Assembly (NCBI GenBank): GCA_003254925.1
Contig: QANZ01027232.1
Coordinates: forward strand, 314,667 to 378,666
Direction of reading: 5' to 3'
DNA: 64,000 nucleotides
From: Chamaecrista fasciculata
Taxonomy: Eukaryota; Streptophyta; Magnoliopsida; Fabales; Fabaceae
The translations under genes were made by a program, and so were the position numbers. Below, one piece after another: positions 22,901 to 35,990 of the stretch; within the stretch, counting starts at the first letter, position 1; the number at the start of each line of letters is the position of its first letter. The notes beneath the pieces were generated by a model that saw only the letters and a program-made list of their open reading frames with translations, ran no database searches and was not told the origin of the DNA.

Positions 22901-24860
22901 TTAATCATTAGCTGATTAACACCTACAGAACTTTGAAGAAATGATGTTATTTCGGGATTAATTACCACCTTGAATAAAAAATAAAGCAAATATTTATTAC
23001 ACTTTTCAGCTTTATTATATTGTTCTTAGAATCCAGTTCCGTATCATCAAAATGAAATTAGTGGTAACCATTAACAACTGAACAAGCAATGACATTATAG
23101 ACAGACTACAATGAAACTTTATGCAATAGGTATTGAAGTTATATTTCTATTTTGTTCTCTGTACCAAAGAGGCCAAGAGACCTATATTTTGTTTCCATTG
23201 ACATCTAAAATTGAAAAGAATTATCAGCAACTCAACCTGCAGATAAATTATGAAATTCACAATGCATCTTATATATTAATTAGCAAAGCAGTTATTTCAT
23301 GCAAGCTTTAATGAAACAAATGTCAAAAAAAAAATGTAAGCTTTTAAAATTGAAGCCAAAAATGAAAAAAAAAAAAAAAAAAAAACNAAAAAAAAAAAAA
23401 AAAAAACCCATGATTATTGAAAAGGTTACTACCTCTGTTCTCCCCTGAAGAATAGGCTTCCCAACAAGAAGTTCTGCAAATACACAACCAATGCTCCAGA
23501 GATCCACGGACGGACCGTAGTCCGTTGAACCCAGCAGAAGTTCAGGAGGCCGATACCATAAGGTGACAACCCGACTTGTGAGGGGCTGCCTGTGCCCAGA
23601 ATTACAGAAGTTTGCCAATCCAAAATCAGCCACCTTTAGTATGCCTTCATTGTTCACAAGCAGATTAGACCCTTTGATGTCGCGATGCATTACACCCCGT
23701 GAATGACAATGATCAAGTCCAGATAATAACTGCTTCATGTAGCATTTAATCTGCACAAAATGATCAATTTCTACTTGATGATGCTATATGAAAAACACGG
23801 TAAAAAAAATCTTTGCTTTTGTCTACAAACACCTCCATACCTGTGATTCGCTGAATTTGATATCAGGGGAGGATAAGAGCCCTGTAATGTCATGCTCCAT
23901 ATACTCGAATACAAGATATATGCTACATGACAATTTGGAAGTAATCAAACCCTCCAACTTTATGATGTTTGGATGATCAAGCCTCCTCAGAATCATTATC
24001 TCTCGAGCCATAAACCTCACACTTTCTGGCTCAAAGTTGTCAAACCTCACCTTCTTCAGAGCCACTATCTTCCCTGTCTCAAGGTCTTTCGCTCGGAACA
24101 CACTGCTGTATGTACCCTGTCCAATCTATTCACGAAATTTGCAAACAAAAAACACATAATCAGAAAGAATATCATAAACAGACACCAAGAATATGACGTG
24201 TAATTTTTTTGCAGTACTTTTCCTATTCCCCACACAAGCCTTCCTAAGTAGCTGAGAAAGAAGTCATGTTTAGTGGTAATTTCTTTTCCTCTTCCAGACA
24301 CACCACCATTTGAAGCACTAACGCTTCAATTTTACCAAGAACAGAACCATGATGTAGGGATTTTCCCAATCAACTACGAGACAAAAATCCCAGGATAAAT
24401 TTTTTACTTGAGAATACAGCCATAAGGAATTCAAGTTTTTTATTCAATTATATACATATGGTGCAGGATTTGAGAAGAGAATCAAAACCTTCTCGAGTTT
24501 CTCAAATGCATCAGCTCGGAGAGGAACCCAACCGTGAATGGCTTCGCCGGCGACGGCGCTAAGCCAAGCCGGCCATCCCGCCGCCACATGCTCTCCCTCC
24601 ACATACTTGTGCAGATTCCCTAATCTGAAGCTCAAAGACTCACAACCACCATTCGAACTCGCCCTCCCTGACTCACCCACGTCGCTCCGAGTCACTCCCA
24701 ATGACTCAGTAGAATTCTTCTTCTTCTTATTCTGATTCTGATTCTTCTCCAACTCTCCCAAATTCCTCCCCGAAGAATTACCCGCATTGCTGCGAAACAC
24801 ACCGGAGTGGTCAACAGCTGGCGTCACCGATACCGCCTGCTTCGAACTCACACAACCCAT
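19920..24860 (-). CDS. IBS1: CDK-like serine/threonine kinase, IBS1 type
   Basis: Eight coding exons: 24860-24489, 24125-23841, 23750-23433, 22802-22575, 22196-22099, 21421-21334, 21208-20678, 20111-19920. All junctions are GT/AG and in phase, giving 703 residues. The start MGCVSSK supports N-myristoylation at Gly2, with Cys3 a palmitoylation candidate, hence membrane association. The kinase domain runs from about 119 to 405: glycine loop IGQGTYSSV from 125, Lys148 in VALKK, Glu166 in the C-helix, HRDIKGSN with Asp243, DFG from 261, and Thr277 at the T-loop position. The C-terminal tail of about 300 residues is basic and serine-rich and ends with an ELLERHERHIRR segment. The domain order and tail match Arabidopsis IBS1 (At1g18670), a CDK-like kinase needed for BABA-induced priming of defence (family knowledge). 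No cyclin partner is evident. The N-containing A/T run lies in intron 3. Ortholog status should be confirmed by a tree, since several paralogs share this layout. Confidence 0.93.
23361..23406. repeat. Homopolymer run with unresolved base in kinase intron 3
   Basis: More than 40 A's on the plus strand are broken by 'cn' at 23386-23387. This is probably an assembly or slippage uncertainty. It lies between exons 3 and 4 and does not touch a splice site. Confidence 0.85.
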
Positions 24861-25659
24861 TGATCACCGTCGTCGTCGTCGCCGGCCACCGCAGTGCCGA
24901 ACGAAGCACATCAAAAACGACGCCGTTTCCAGATCCGAACTGTCCGGTTCGGTTCAGATTCCGCCGTCTTCTTCAGAAACCCGAGTCAGCTCGTTTGGGG
25001 AAAATTAACAAATTATCACGACGAGACCGAATCCCAAAGGAATTGGGTTTTTTTATAGCAGCATATATCTTGGGATCACTAGAATGTTTTCCATTGCTTT
25101 CCTTACTTTCCCTTTCTCACTTTTTGGCTTCGCTGTTGCGGCAATTGCGGGAGATGGTGGTAAACTGGTAATGGGGATTGCGATTTTTCTTCCTTTCTTT
25201 CTTTCTTTCTTTCTCCCCAATTAATCTGTATTATTCTGTCACTCACTCACACAAACAGAGCAGCGAAATCAGCGGAAAGACGGAAAAGCATACATACATA
25301 CATGAAGAGTATTTTTTTTTTGTTTTGTTTTGTTTCAGAACTCAGAAGAAACGAAACGAGAGTTGGAAAATCAAGATAGTGGTGGAAATAGCGACTTTGG
25401 TTTGCGACCTTTTTATTCTCTTGTTTCGTTGGGATTTTGCTTTCAAACCCATTCCCTCATTATGAGCTTTGTTTGTTTGTGTGTGCTATTGCAATGCAAA
25501 TCCAAAGCCAAGCGAAAAAAAAATACAAACTTTACGAACACACACACACACACACACAGACTTATTAGTGTATTGCATGCCAAGGAATTCGCTGGCACTA
25601 GTCATCCATTTCGACTAATTGACAAGCGCGTGGGGGCACGTGACATCACAAACAGAAAA
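24861..25659 (-). promoter_or_regulatory. 5' untranslated and promoter region of the kinase gene
   Basis: The DNA just before the start codon is GC-richer than the surroundings (GTCGTC-type repeats near 24866-24900), as expected for a 5' UTR. Further up are a CTTT run (25186-25213) and an AC microsatellite (25541-25558). An open plus-strand frame at 24860-25171 is antisense to the 5' UTR and has no recognisable content. No TATA box was assigned. Confidence 0.5.
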
Positions 25660-26250
25660 ATTCATTATTTTAGTCCCTATACTTTTCCCAGATTTCTAAT
25701 TTAATCCCTATAGTTTTATTTTATTTTGGTTGTCCAAGGTATTCCCTAGCCCGACAAACCAAGCACTAATTCTCTGCGGATTTGAATTGGTTGTCCAAGG
25801 TATTCCCTATATTTTGGTTGGTCAATTGATTGCTGCATATACAAGGCGAAGTTCAAACCACCGACACTTGCTTAAGTGACTTAGTGAACTGACCACTAAA
25901 TCAACCAACCTTGGTTCCTATAATTTTATTTTATTTTAATCAAATCCTTATACTTTGTAAATAATTAAAATTTTAGACTTTAATATTTATATTGTTCACA
26001 TAAATAACTAAAATAACTAATAATCATACAAATGTCTAATATTAATTTTTTAAAATTTAAACATCTATTCTGTCAGTATTAATATAAGTACACAATGAAC
26101 TAATTTTTTTGAAAAATAACTTTATAACATAATTAATATTAAGGATTAAAGTTTAAAGATTTATAAAATATAGGAACTTATTTAAAAATAAAGTGATAGG
26201 TACTGAATTGAAATTTTAATAAAGCATAAGGACTAAATGATGAATTTTCT
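25660..26250. mobile_element. Decayed MITE-like inverted region
   Basis: 'Ttagtccctatactttt' at the left and 'aagcataaggactaaatga' at the right form an inverted pair, and further inverted phrases lie inside. 'Ttggttgtccaaggtattccctat' occurs twice (25726-25750 and 25787-25811), marking a small direct duplication or nested insertion. Confidence 0.5.
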
Positions 26251-27123
26251 CTTAATTTTGTTTAGTTGATTGATTTTTTTATTAATTATATTTATTTATT
26301 GTAGTGGTATTTTAAATAATGCTTCCACACTTATATTGGGTGGTTGTTGACTAATGGGTCTGAATATGGTTTCAAAATTTTCAACTTTCTTTGAATTTAA
26401 AATTTGAAGATGTTTTCTTTTTTCTGTACACACTGCCATGTGGGATACGGCTTAAGCCATGGTATAAATAAGGCAATAAAAGTGCCATAAATTAAAAGAG
26501 CCATCTCTGTGTCAATTACTGCAATTTTTGAATTTCCAAATGGCATAAAACTGCCATATAAAAATAAATGAATATTTATGATATTTTTTGTTTTGAGTAA
26601 AATTTTGTTTTAGTATAGAAATAACTTTAATAAGAAAAAATATCAATAGTGTTCCTTTTTGGAGGAAAAAAGGTGTATTAATTTGAGCACATTATATTAA
26701 CTGTTTGTTGATTTTAAGTTTTTAACTAAACTATACTTGATACTTTTCTTATTTTATAAGATCATTTAACTTCTATGATGTTTGATATATCACACGAAAT
26801 CTTCTTTTTGTCCAATATACTTTGATAAAAAAAATTAATTTTATGCACAAATTGTAACTCCCTTAGAGTGTAATACCTTCATGAATTTCACATGTAATAT
26901 TATTATTTTTAAATTTTAAAGATGTAGATGAATTACAAAAAAGCATTGACAAATAAAAAATAGTTATCTTATCATATCTTGAAACAGGTAAACAAAAATG
27001 ATTTTTAATATGTAGTTTTAACAATTCTAAGGATGGAAAAAGTCCCACAAGTAATGAAAAGTAAAGAAAGGTTAACAATAACGTAAATTATTATATTATT
27101 AACCCACCATCTCCTTTTCTATC
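26251..27123. other. AT-rich intergenic DNA
   Basis: Gene-free as far as I can see. 'Tgccat' words recur around 26430-26560, but no element boundary could be set. Confidence 0.5.
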
Positions 27124-27467
27124 TATGAAGCATGGACACTGACACGGACACGGGACACGACACGGACACGGACACAGCGACACGCCAAACTCTCAAAATT
27201 ACATGACACGACATGACATATATTTATATATATAAATAATTATATATACATAATTTTTAATGAAAAATTTAAAAATTACAATTTTTATTCATAATATATG
27301 TCATATCTATTATTATTTTCTCTTGTATGTCACGTTAAAGTTACAAAAAACTGATTTATATTCTAAAATTTATAAATATTTGTCGTGTCAGTGTCGTACG
27401 GGTGTCGGACATTGACACGTGTCTGACACGGCGACACGCCCTTAAAATGAAGTGTCCATGCTTCCTA
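27124..27467. mobile_element. hAT-like MITE with GACACGG-rich ends
   Basis: The left end TATGAAGCATGGACAC and the right end GTGTCCATGCTTCCTA are inverted copies. Both arms carry repeated GACACGG/CCGTGTC words around an AT-rich core. No 8-bp duplication was recognised, so it is old or the ends are eroded. Confidence 0.65.
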
Positions 27468-29704
27468 GATTAAACCCAATCTATAAAAACATAAAAGAAG
27501 CGGAAAATAGACACTTCTAATAACGTTTAGTCGATCAAAAGCATGTTATACAATCTGTGTAATTAAAATTTCTTTTTAAGATAATTTTTTCATCTAATTT
27601 TTGTTCTACTGTTATATAAAAAAGCAAAGTTGTTGCCACCTCCATTGCTTCACCCATGCCTTTAAGTAGGGCAAAGAGATTGTCAAATCCTCTGTAATTA
27701 ACTTACTTAAGTAGCATTTAATTGAACTTAACTTACTTTCGGTATAAAAAGCAAAACCTTTGAACAATAACAATATAATGCCAATTGCCAAATACACATG
27801 CTTGCCTTCGCATTATAATCTCACTTTTCATCCTGAGTGTTTTCCAATTTTTCGTTTTTTTTTTTCATCTAAAATCTCTTTGTGTCCATTTGTGTTAATC
27901 TTATAGGTTGGGGTATCTTTTTTCTTTTTTATTTTGCATCTGTTTCTGTCTTTAAATTTAGTGTTGATTTTGTGACGAGAATAATATGGGAATATGAAGT
28001 TATTATATTAGAGTTAATATTTTANCCTTAAATGATTCCATTTGAGGCCCTAACTACTGCCATTTACATATGCATTCATTGACCTTTAACCCATCATTCA
28101 ATTTTCTATACAATGCACCTACATATATACCAATCACAATTAATCAATAAGCCCTTCAATTTAATCCAACATTTTCCTTCATTTTCCTTCCTGATTTAAT
28201 GCACTTAATTTGCTATTTTCCTACAATTTTCTTCTTCTCCAAACAATGTTTGCCTCCTCCATTCAATCCTCTTTGCACATAATTTGCTTTTTTGTTTTTA
28301 GTAAAAATGTTCCTTTCAATGTTAATTATATCACTATACCTTCTCCTTTTTGTTGTCCTCCTTTAGTGATTTGACTTGTTATTTATGTGGATTTGATGGA
28401 AAACTAGAAAATTGCCAAATTGAAATTGGACTTCATGAGAAAATAATGAAACATACAGTTCAAAAATAGGTGACTTGGGTGAAAAAAATGGGCAGCATAA
28501 TCTATTTTTTGATGACCAAAGTGCCAAACTTCTGCCAGAATTTGTCTATGTCTTTTTTAGTATGATGTTATGGTAACAAAGAGAGTGATAAAAGTCAACA
28601 TGGTTGTGACTCACTCTCACTATAAATAATTATTAAAAAATAATGAAAAATAGTTAATTTTTATTTAATGAATAGTAGATTTGTATGTTTATATTTTAAA
28701 ATTAAATAAAAAAGTGAGGGATATTAATTAAGTGCTTGGAGCCTATGTGCAAAAATTTCAGACAGCAAACAAGGCCTTAATAATTTTGTTGGTGAGTCTT
28801 TAACATAACATGAATATGGTAGAGAGAACACATAGAGTACATTAGAGAAAGTTGAAGAGCACACAATAAAAGGTGTGACCTAAAGGCTAAAGCCTAAAGC
28901 CTAAAAAATAAAAAGGAATAACAAATTATATTTTTTTTGTTATCAGAACAAAATATAAAGTATATTTATGTCAGAGAACTTTCACTTTAGGGTTGGTTAA
29001 CCTTTGAGGTTGAAATGTGATTTTGATCTTCCAACTAAAGATTCAGATCCGTTAATTCCTTCGTGAATATTAAAAAAGCTCATGTGGTGTGGTTGTAAAC
29101 ACTGGTATTTATTTTATATTTTATTCTAATATAATCTATACTGGATTTTTCAGTCCAAAAAAAAAATCTATACTAGATTTTATGGTAGTTAATATCTTAA
29201 AATGATAAGATGTAAAACTAAAAAAAGAAAAAAATGATAAAACTCTACATAACTTTTTTAAAACATTTTGTTAGTTTTTATTAGTTAATTTTTTTTATAA
29301 TTTGATCATATTTTTAAACATTAAAAAAGTAATATTAACATTTGCATTAATATATACAGAGTTTGTTAATATTATTTAAGACCTTACACCTTCTTATCAT
29401 TTCCAAGACCTACAAATAAAATTACATATAAAATGGTTAATAGAAAAAGAAGAAATATACTTAAAAACGATACATCATTTTCTATTATATTTAAATACTT
29501 ATATATAATTATTGTAAACATTTTTATATAGATATATTAATAAGAAATAAAGGGGAAAAAAAGAGAAGGGTGTGATAATTAAGGCATTATTGCTGCCTCC
29601 CATGATGTGATCAAAATCAAAACCTCTCTCACTGCACCACCACCCCACCCCACCATTGATGCAATGAGCCAATGATGCACAAAATAAATGCATATAATAA
29701 AAAC
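27468..29704. other. AT-rich intergenic DNA
   Basis: No gene is supported. There is an unresolved base at 28025. Tandem 'gctaaagcctaaagcctaaa' lies at about 28888-28908. I see nothing else beyond low-complexity AT DNA. Confidence 0.5.
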
Positions 29705-30092
29705 TGGCAAATTACTCTTTTGATACATGAATTTTACATTAATTTTAAATTTTATCTCCAATCTTTTTTACTGACAATTTCGTCTATAATATTTTATATT
29801 TTGGTCAATTTTATCCTTTGACTAATTTCTTTCAATAAATTAACGACATATTTCATATTGTTTTTCAATCTGAGTCAGGATTTGAATTTATTTTTCTATT
29901 AATTTTACATTACATGTCATTAACTATGTAAAATTAGTTGTTAACATTTGGTTAAAGTAGAAAATAAAAGATATAATTAACCAGATTATTAAAATATGAA
30001 ATATTAAAGACGAAATTGATAGCAAAAAAAAAAGATTGAGGACAAAATTAAAAATTGATGTAAGGCTTAGGGATCAAAAATGATATTTTTTC
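29705..30092. mobile_element. MITE, copy 2 of the family at 17208-17535
   Basis: It shares the left phrase 'ttactcttttgatacatga', the middle 'ttgtttttcaatctgagt', and the right inverted end, collinear with copy 1. An A-run at 30024-30033 interrupts it. Confidence 0.6.
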
Positions 30093-30622
30093 CAAATAAA
30101 AATGGAGCCACTACAGATCACATCACCAAATAAAAAAAACAAAGAAGAAGAAGCTACTATATAGTAAATAACACCATTTCCTAAACAAAACACTGAAACA
30201 CTATTTTTAGCAATTATTTGTTTAAAAGAAAAGAGAAGAAGCAAAAGTGATATTTCTCTTTTATAAAGCGTGCACCCCATGTCTGCATTATAAAGGAAAA
30301 GAGCATAATGGGCACGTTTTCATGTGTCTAAAAACACTTAACTAGTTTGTTAAAAAATGAAGTTAATAAGATAATCGGAGCAAGCTAAGTAACAAATTAA
30401 AGAACTTGAAGCAAATTAATGTAGTAAATAGCTAGATTAGGAAATAGTTAATGATCAAATTTTAGAATATAGCTGTAGTTATCTAGGAGCATTTTCTAGT
30501 TTCACAAGTTAAAAAGACATTACTACAAATTCCAAAATATAATTAACTAAAGAAAAGAGTTTTGGTTTTGTGTTTTATTTTTTAATATATAAATAACTTT
30601 GTCTTAACTAATCCAAACTTGA
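30093..30622. other. AT-rich intergenic DNA
   Basis: I see no gene or repeat here. Confidence 0.5.
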
Positions 30623-30630
30623 CTTGTGTC

Positions 30631-31217
30631 TAGGGATGACAACGGATAGGGTATCCGGTGATTTTGTCATTATCCGTATTCGTATTCGTTCATTTTATCC
30701 AATATCCATATCATATTCGTATCCGATAAATTAATATCCATATCCGCACCCTATCCGATATCCAGTATTCGACGGGTACCCGAAATATCCGAAAAAACAT
30801 GGATATAAGATAAGATATCTTATTTTATAAATCGGATATAACGGGTACCCGATATCCATTATCCACCAACTAATATAAATAAATAAAATTAAATATAATA
30901 TAACTAAAAAATAATTATATAAAAATATGTATAAATATAATTAATTAAATTTAAATAATTATATATAAAATATTAAATTGAATGTAAAATATAAAAATTA
31001 AATAAGTAATAGGGTATCGGATATGGGTACTCTAACTATCCGTTCATTTTGTATGGATATAGGGTATCTGAGGGCAATAACAGTATCCGTTCAATATCCG
31101 AAAAATATTTAATTTTCACTATCCGTATCCGATATCCGATATTCGACAGATATCAGATAATTTTTTCATACGAATACGGGCGGATACCCTAACTATTCTA
31201 AGAAATTGTCATCCCTA
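30631..31217. mobile_element. hAT MITE, 587 bp, with 8-bp target duplication
   Basis: It begins TAGGGATGACAA and ends TTGTCATCCCTA, a perfect 12-bp inverted end. It is flanked by CTTGTGTC (30623-30630) and CTTGTGTG (31218-31225), matching at 7 of 8 bases. Both arms consist of repeated GATATCCG/CGGATATC words, a degenerate short-period repeat, around an AT core. Eight-base duplications and TAGGG ends are hAT hallmarks (family knowledge). Confidence 0.85.
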
Positions 31218-31225
31218 CTTGTGTG

Positions 31226-31742
31226 GTATAATTGATTATAGTAAAAGAGTCTCTTAACCAATATTTTAAATATCAGACCTAATATTGAACCAGCTGAGCT
31301 ATCACTTCAAAATTCAATGATTTAATTGAAGCTAGACCCGTGACAAATAAATAAATTAAAAAAAATAATAAAAAACCTAAATATAATAAAATTCTAATTA
31401 CTATAATTAAATTAAAAAATACAATTCTAGCATTAACATATAAATAGAAGTTTAATAACTTAACATAAACTAATATAAATATAATAATTTTTATAATATT
31501 CATTAATATTAATGTTATAAAGTGATATTAATATCACTTTTTTTTATCAAATTCAAGGTCATAGTCAACATTTATCTTGTTATTGTTAATTTATTACAAC
31601 CTATAAATATTGGAAGACATATTTAACAAAATTAAGAATAACGATAAATACTTTGACAAGGCATTGATACATTTTAAAATAGTTACCGATTACTTAAAAA
31701 TGTTAGAATTTCTTATACTTGGAGAGAAATTACCATAGCCTA
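31226..31742. other. AT-rich intergenic DNA
   Basis: The minus-strand frame at 31279-31503 is low-complexity and not credible. I see nothing else. Confidence 0.5.
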
Positions 31743-31745
31743 TAA

Positions 31746-32377
31746 GGAGACATTTGGTACACGGATTGAAAAAATAGTCTTAGAATTATGAGTTCTGGAC
31801 TAGAGTAATCTCACGTTTGGTACGCGAATTATTGGAAAATTAGTCTCGAGAATATTGTATTCTCAGGAATAGCATAATTTCATAAAATAGCTATTTTTTA
31901 ATCCCACCCTAGGGGGTGGGATTAGTCTAATTCCATGACATGGGATTATTTTTCTCATCCAAAATGAATTTGTTACCCCTAATTAATTTCTCCTAATGAA
32001 TTCTTTCTTTACAAACTCTTATCACTTTTCATTTTTGTCATTCTACAACTCTCTGTCGCCTTGAAGTGTAGAAGAAATTTTAATTATGATATATAATTAT
32101 TTTTTTATGATATAGTATTTTTCTCATGAATTGTTTTGAACAATTTCTACGATAAACTATTAGTTGAGAATAAAAAGTCAAGGACATATTTGTATAAGTA
32201 TTAAACATTCCCGGGAATATCAAAGTTGAACCAAACACAAGATTGTAACATTCTTGGGAATATTGCAAAATAATCCTAAGATTATTTTAACTCATCCAAA
32301 GAGACATTCTTATAATCAAGGGGATCTTATTCCTAGGACCCGGGACTGAAAAAATAATTTGTGTACCAAACACTCCC
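31746..32377. mobile_element. Tourist-like MITE (PIF/Harbinger), 632 bp
   Basis: The left end GGAGACATTTGGTACAC and the right end GTGTACCAAACACTCCC are inverted copies. TAA flanks both sides (31743-31745 and 32378-32380), the usual PIF/Harbinger duplication. A part of its right half ('aagattgtaacattcttggg') recurs at the two outer edges of the palindrome at 36945-45207. Confidence 0.75.
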
Positions 32378-32380
32378 TAA

Positions 32381-33772
32381 AAGAAATTATTAAGGCATTG
32401 AAAATAAGTAATACTTGAAAAAATCTGCATTACTCAATTTTAACTTTTTAAGTAACAAAGGGTATCAAACATCAATCATTATTTTCCAAAAGTGCATGGT
32501 CTTTATTATTTGGATACTTCTTAAGAGTCAAAGAGTAATAATAGTTAAAAAACAATAGAGATTTCAAACTTTGTTCAAAACCTTAAACCTCATAAAGTAT
32601 AAGATTAATTTCATTATGATTCTTGAAATATTTTTTTTTTCTAGTTTTGACCCTTAAAAATTTACAATTTATTCTATTGTTAGTTTTTATCGTAATTTTA
32701 CTTTATTTTTGACTTCTCTTTTTGTTATAATAAATGAATTGACAAATAAATAAATGTTCTCTTTTCTCACTACAACGATAGACATGACTTCTTGTCACGA
32801 TATTTATCAAAATATGAGCTTGTGATGTCAATATTTATTTATCTGTGGACAAATAGGGACAAATATAAAAAATAAATCATATAAACTAATAGTCCAATTC
32901 AAAGATAAAGATATAAATACGTGTCATGATAGGGACAAATAGTAAAATAAATTGAAATTTTTGAGGATCAAAATAGAATAAAAAATACCTTAAGAATCAA
33001 AATGGAACTCGCCGTATACTTTAAGGACCAATATGAGATTATGACATCAAACTTTAAAATTCTAATTTCCAGCTCTATCATATTATAAAGTTTAAATATA
33101 TTTAATAAAAGATATTTGTATTTGTTTTAAAATATAAATATATTATATAATTATATAATGATCATATTATAAATTTTGGTTTTGTCTTTTGGAGGAGCTT
33201 TTGTCAACGGACTATAATTTGGCATTATTGAAAACAAACAATCTCCAGCTTATGTCATTATCATTAATCATTACTATATTTAACTCTAACCTCTTTAGGA
33301 AAAAAAAAAAAAAAAANAATTATCATGTTCTTTACTTTCTTCTTTAAATTTTTGGTGTTTGAACTATCAATTTAATTTAAGATGCCGTGGAAGTGCGAGA
33401 ACTACAATACCAACTTTCTTAGTCATATTTAGTACTATCAAATTTCTTGGCCAAACATTTATACCCCAATGGCATCACGAGGCTACGTTTCTTACTCAAA
33501 TTTCACTTTAGCCACAAAAGAAAAAGTCTAATTCTTCCACTAAACTTTAATATGAGTTTTTTCTTCTGGGTTATTTAATATCAATTGTATACTTATTATT
33601 TTTTTATTGAAAAATATAATAATAAAATATATATCAAACAACTCTACATAAATTTTGTCCAATTCAATTAAGGGGACCCCAGATTTATTGCTATAGGTGT
33701 CCTAAATAAATTGCTAAGGGAAAACTTTAGAGAGTTGATCAGAAATTTAGAATAGTCATTATTATTTTTCTA
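32381..33772. other. AT-rich intergenic DNA with one decayed MITE
   Basis: Around 32590-33060, inverted phrases ('cattatgattcttgaaata' and 'actttaaggaccaatatg') suggest an old MITE. An A-run with an unresolved base lies at 33300-33317. No gene. Confidence 0.45.
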
Positions 33773-33781
33773 AAAAAAATT

Positions 33782-34191
33782 TGGCTAAAGTGCACTTTTG
33801 GTCCCATAACTTTGGCAAAGGTCTCAATTTGGTCCCATAATTTTTTTTGTTGTAATTTTGGACCCATAACTTTTGAAAACGTCCTACCGTGGATCCCAAG
33901 CTGATTTCCATCAATTTTCTGTCGTTGAAGATGATTTGACGTACTGAGTTGAATGATGACGTGACAAATATGGGTGAAGTGGATTTAACGGCAGATAATG
34001 GATGGAAATCAGCTTATAACCAACGGTGCGGCATTTTCAGAAATTATAGGATCAAAATTGCAACAAAAAAAGTTATGGGACCAAATTGAGACCTTTGCCA
34101 AAGTTATGAGACCAAAATTGCAACAAAAAAAGTTATAGGACCAAATTGAGACCTTTGCCAAAGTTATGGGACCAAAAGTGCACTTTAACCA
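33782..34191. mobile_element. Mutator-type MITE, 410 bp, 9-bp duplication
   Basis: The ends TGGCTAAAGTGCAC and GTGCACTTTAACCA are inverted copies. AAAAAAATT flanks both sides (33773-33781 and 34192-34200); because it is a near-homopolymer the duplication is weaker evidence than at 192-632. The right arm carries an extra copy of its 'caaaattgcaacaaaaaaagtta' module. Same family as 192-632. Confidence 0.75.
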
Positions 34192-34200
34192 AAAAAAATT

Positions 34201-35351
34201 GAAAAGTGGGGAAGTTGAGAGGAGATAAAGACAAGAAAATAAGAGATGAAATTCTAAGAAGTTCAATCTCTTTATGAGTTATAAGTTATAACAACGCATA
34301 ATTACCAAACACATTACTCACACATGTTTGTTTTTGTGAACCAATAATGGAGTAAACCAACACCAATAATGCAGTCAACATCATAGCCTGCTTGTGGAGT
34401 AACTAGTGGAATTTAATATATGAACCATTGAAATTTATTAAGGCTTAAAGCATTCAACGTCAATCTTGATGATGCTTTGTTAGTTTAACAAACTTCGTTG
34501 GATTTATAATCATGTGGAGTCATCACCAATATGCATATTTTAATTAGCTTATTCAAGGGATTGGAGATTTGTTAGGGTGAAAATTCCCCCATCAGCTAGT
34601 AATTTTACTTGATGATTAATCTTCTATTTACAAATTCTCACTCAATCCTTCTTGATTTGCTCAAAAACCATAAACAAACTTAAACATAGGAGGGATTTCC
34701 CAGAAGTATTCCTTTGTAGTAATTTCTTGTCTTCTTATTATAAATCTTGTTCAGATAATCTCATAAATAGGTAAGTGAACACCAAGCCAACTTTATGTTC
34801 TTCAGTCTTCACCATCAATCAAAATATTTTATTTATATTTTATGGTTATTGGTGAAACTTATAATAAAAATAGAATATATATATATATATTATACAAATT
34901 TAAACATTTTCTTTAAATGTTGCAGGTCCTTAGAATTAATGATTTTACTTATACCCTTACCTGCCCCTTTATAAGATTCTATGTCCGGCATATGATTAGT
35001 AATCTAACTAATAGTACTAAAATAACTTTTTTTTTCCTCTTCTCTTCATTTTCCCTAAACATATCTTTGAAGTTAGATGTTGTTAGGTAAGTAAATATCT
35101 AAAATAATGATAATCAATAAGACAAAAAGGATGTGCATTGCTGGCCTTGACTATTTTGGTCACTGAGGCAATATGTTAGTGGTGTCTAATTGAATCATGA
35201 TTTTATATAGAGATGATGGATGCCACATCTAGTTGGTGTTGTTTGGAATGGTTCCACCAATAATACCACATGCTTCCCTCTTTATTCTACATCCAAAACA
35301 TCACAAACCCTTCTTCAGTTTCACTTTTCCTAGTCACTCTCACTTCAAGAC
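34201..35351. other. AT-rich intergenic DNA
   Basis: No gene is supported. A TA run lies at 34878-34890. Confidence 0.5.
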
Positions 35352-35691
35352 TAAGGCCCAGTTCGTTTCCGTTTTGATTATAATTTGTTTTGATTATAAT
35401 CATAATAAACATGTTCGTTTACGTTTTTTTCCTGATTCAATTATAATCATGATTTTTAAATAATCAAACACACTCAATTAAACTTATACCCCTATACATA
35501 AACCTATAATTACCTATACTCTAATACATTCAATCCCCAATCACAAAGGGCAAAATAGTCATTTACTTTAAAATTGGGTCAGTTTGTAAATTTTCTCCAA
35601 ATAGTTTAGGATTGAAATGTATATTTTCTCCATTGTCTTCCCCCTCTCTCTTCTCTCGTCTGTCTCTCTCTCTCGTCTCTCCTTCTCTCAA

Positions 35692-35990
35692 TCTATAGAA
35701 GAATTGAATCGCCGGTGTGAGCGGAAACAAGAAGCAAAACCGAACCGAATGCGATTGCAAGTGACAAAATAGTGACCCGATTGGGTTTGACTCGTCGAAT
35801 CCAAGCCGGGGAGATTCTAGATTCGAAGAAGATGCAGATGAACCGGTTTTCCGGGTCGGAAGAATTAAACCCACAAACTCCATTGTTGGACCGACAATCT
35901 CTGCAACTCAAAAAGTAAGGATCTTGCGATTCATCCCACTCTACCTCAATCCCGAAACTCAAAATATTGTCGAGAGACCCCAGTCGTCTT
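35692..35990 (-). pseudogene. Captured exon resembling a WAK-associated cysteine-rich extracellular domain
   Basis: The minus-strand frame includes LSFGIEVEWDE, then CRDCRSNNGVCGFNSSD and FICIF. The pattern G(F/I)...W......C..C..S.G.CG(F/Y)....F.C resembles the GUB_WAK/WAK-associated C-terminal domain of plant LRK10-like receptor kinases and some ATL RING proteins (family knowledge). No kinase part is present, and the frame runs on into a hydrophobic stretch before stopping near the CT repeat. The match rests on a short cysteine motif, so it is moderate. It is cargo of the surrounding transposon, not a complete gene. Confidence 0.5.

Noticed and set aside
24538-25171. Plus-strand frames opposite the kinase start
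   Set aside because: They are shadows of the GC-richer first exon and 5' UTR; no domain or splice support.
31279-31320. tRNA-like phrase 'aaccagctgagctatcac'
   Set aside because: No acceptor stem, anticodon arm or T-arm can be built around it. No tRNA or rRNA gene was seen anywhere in the window.
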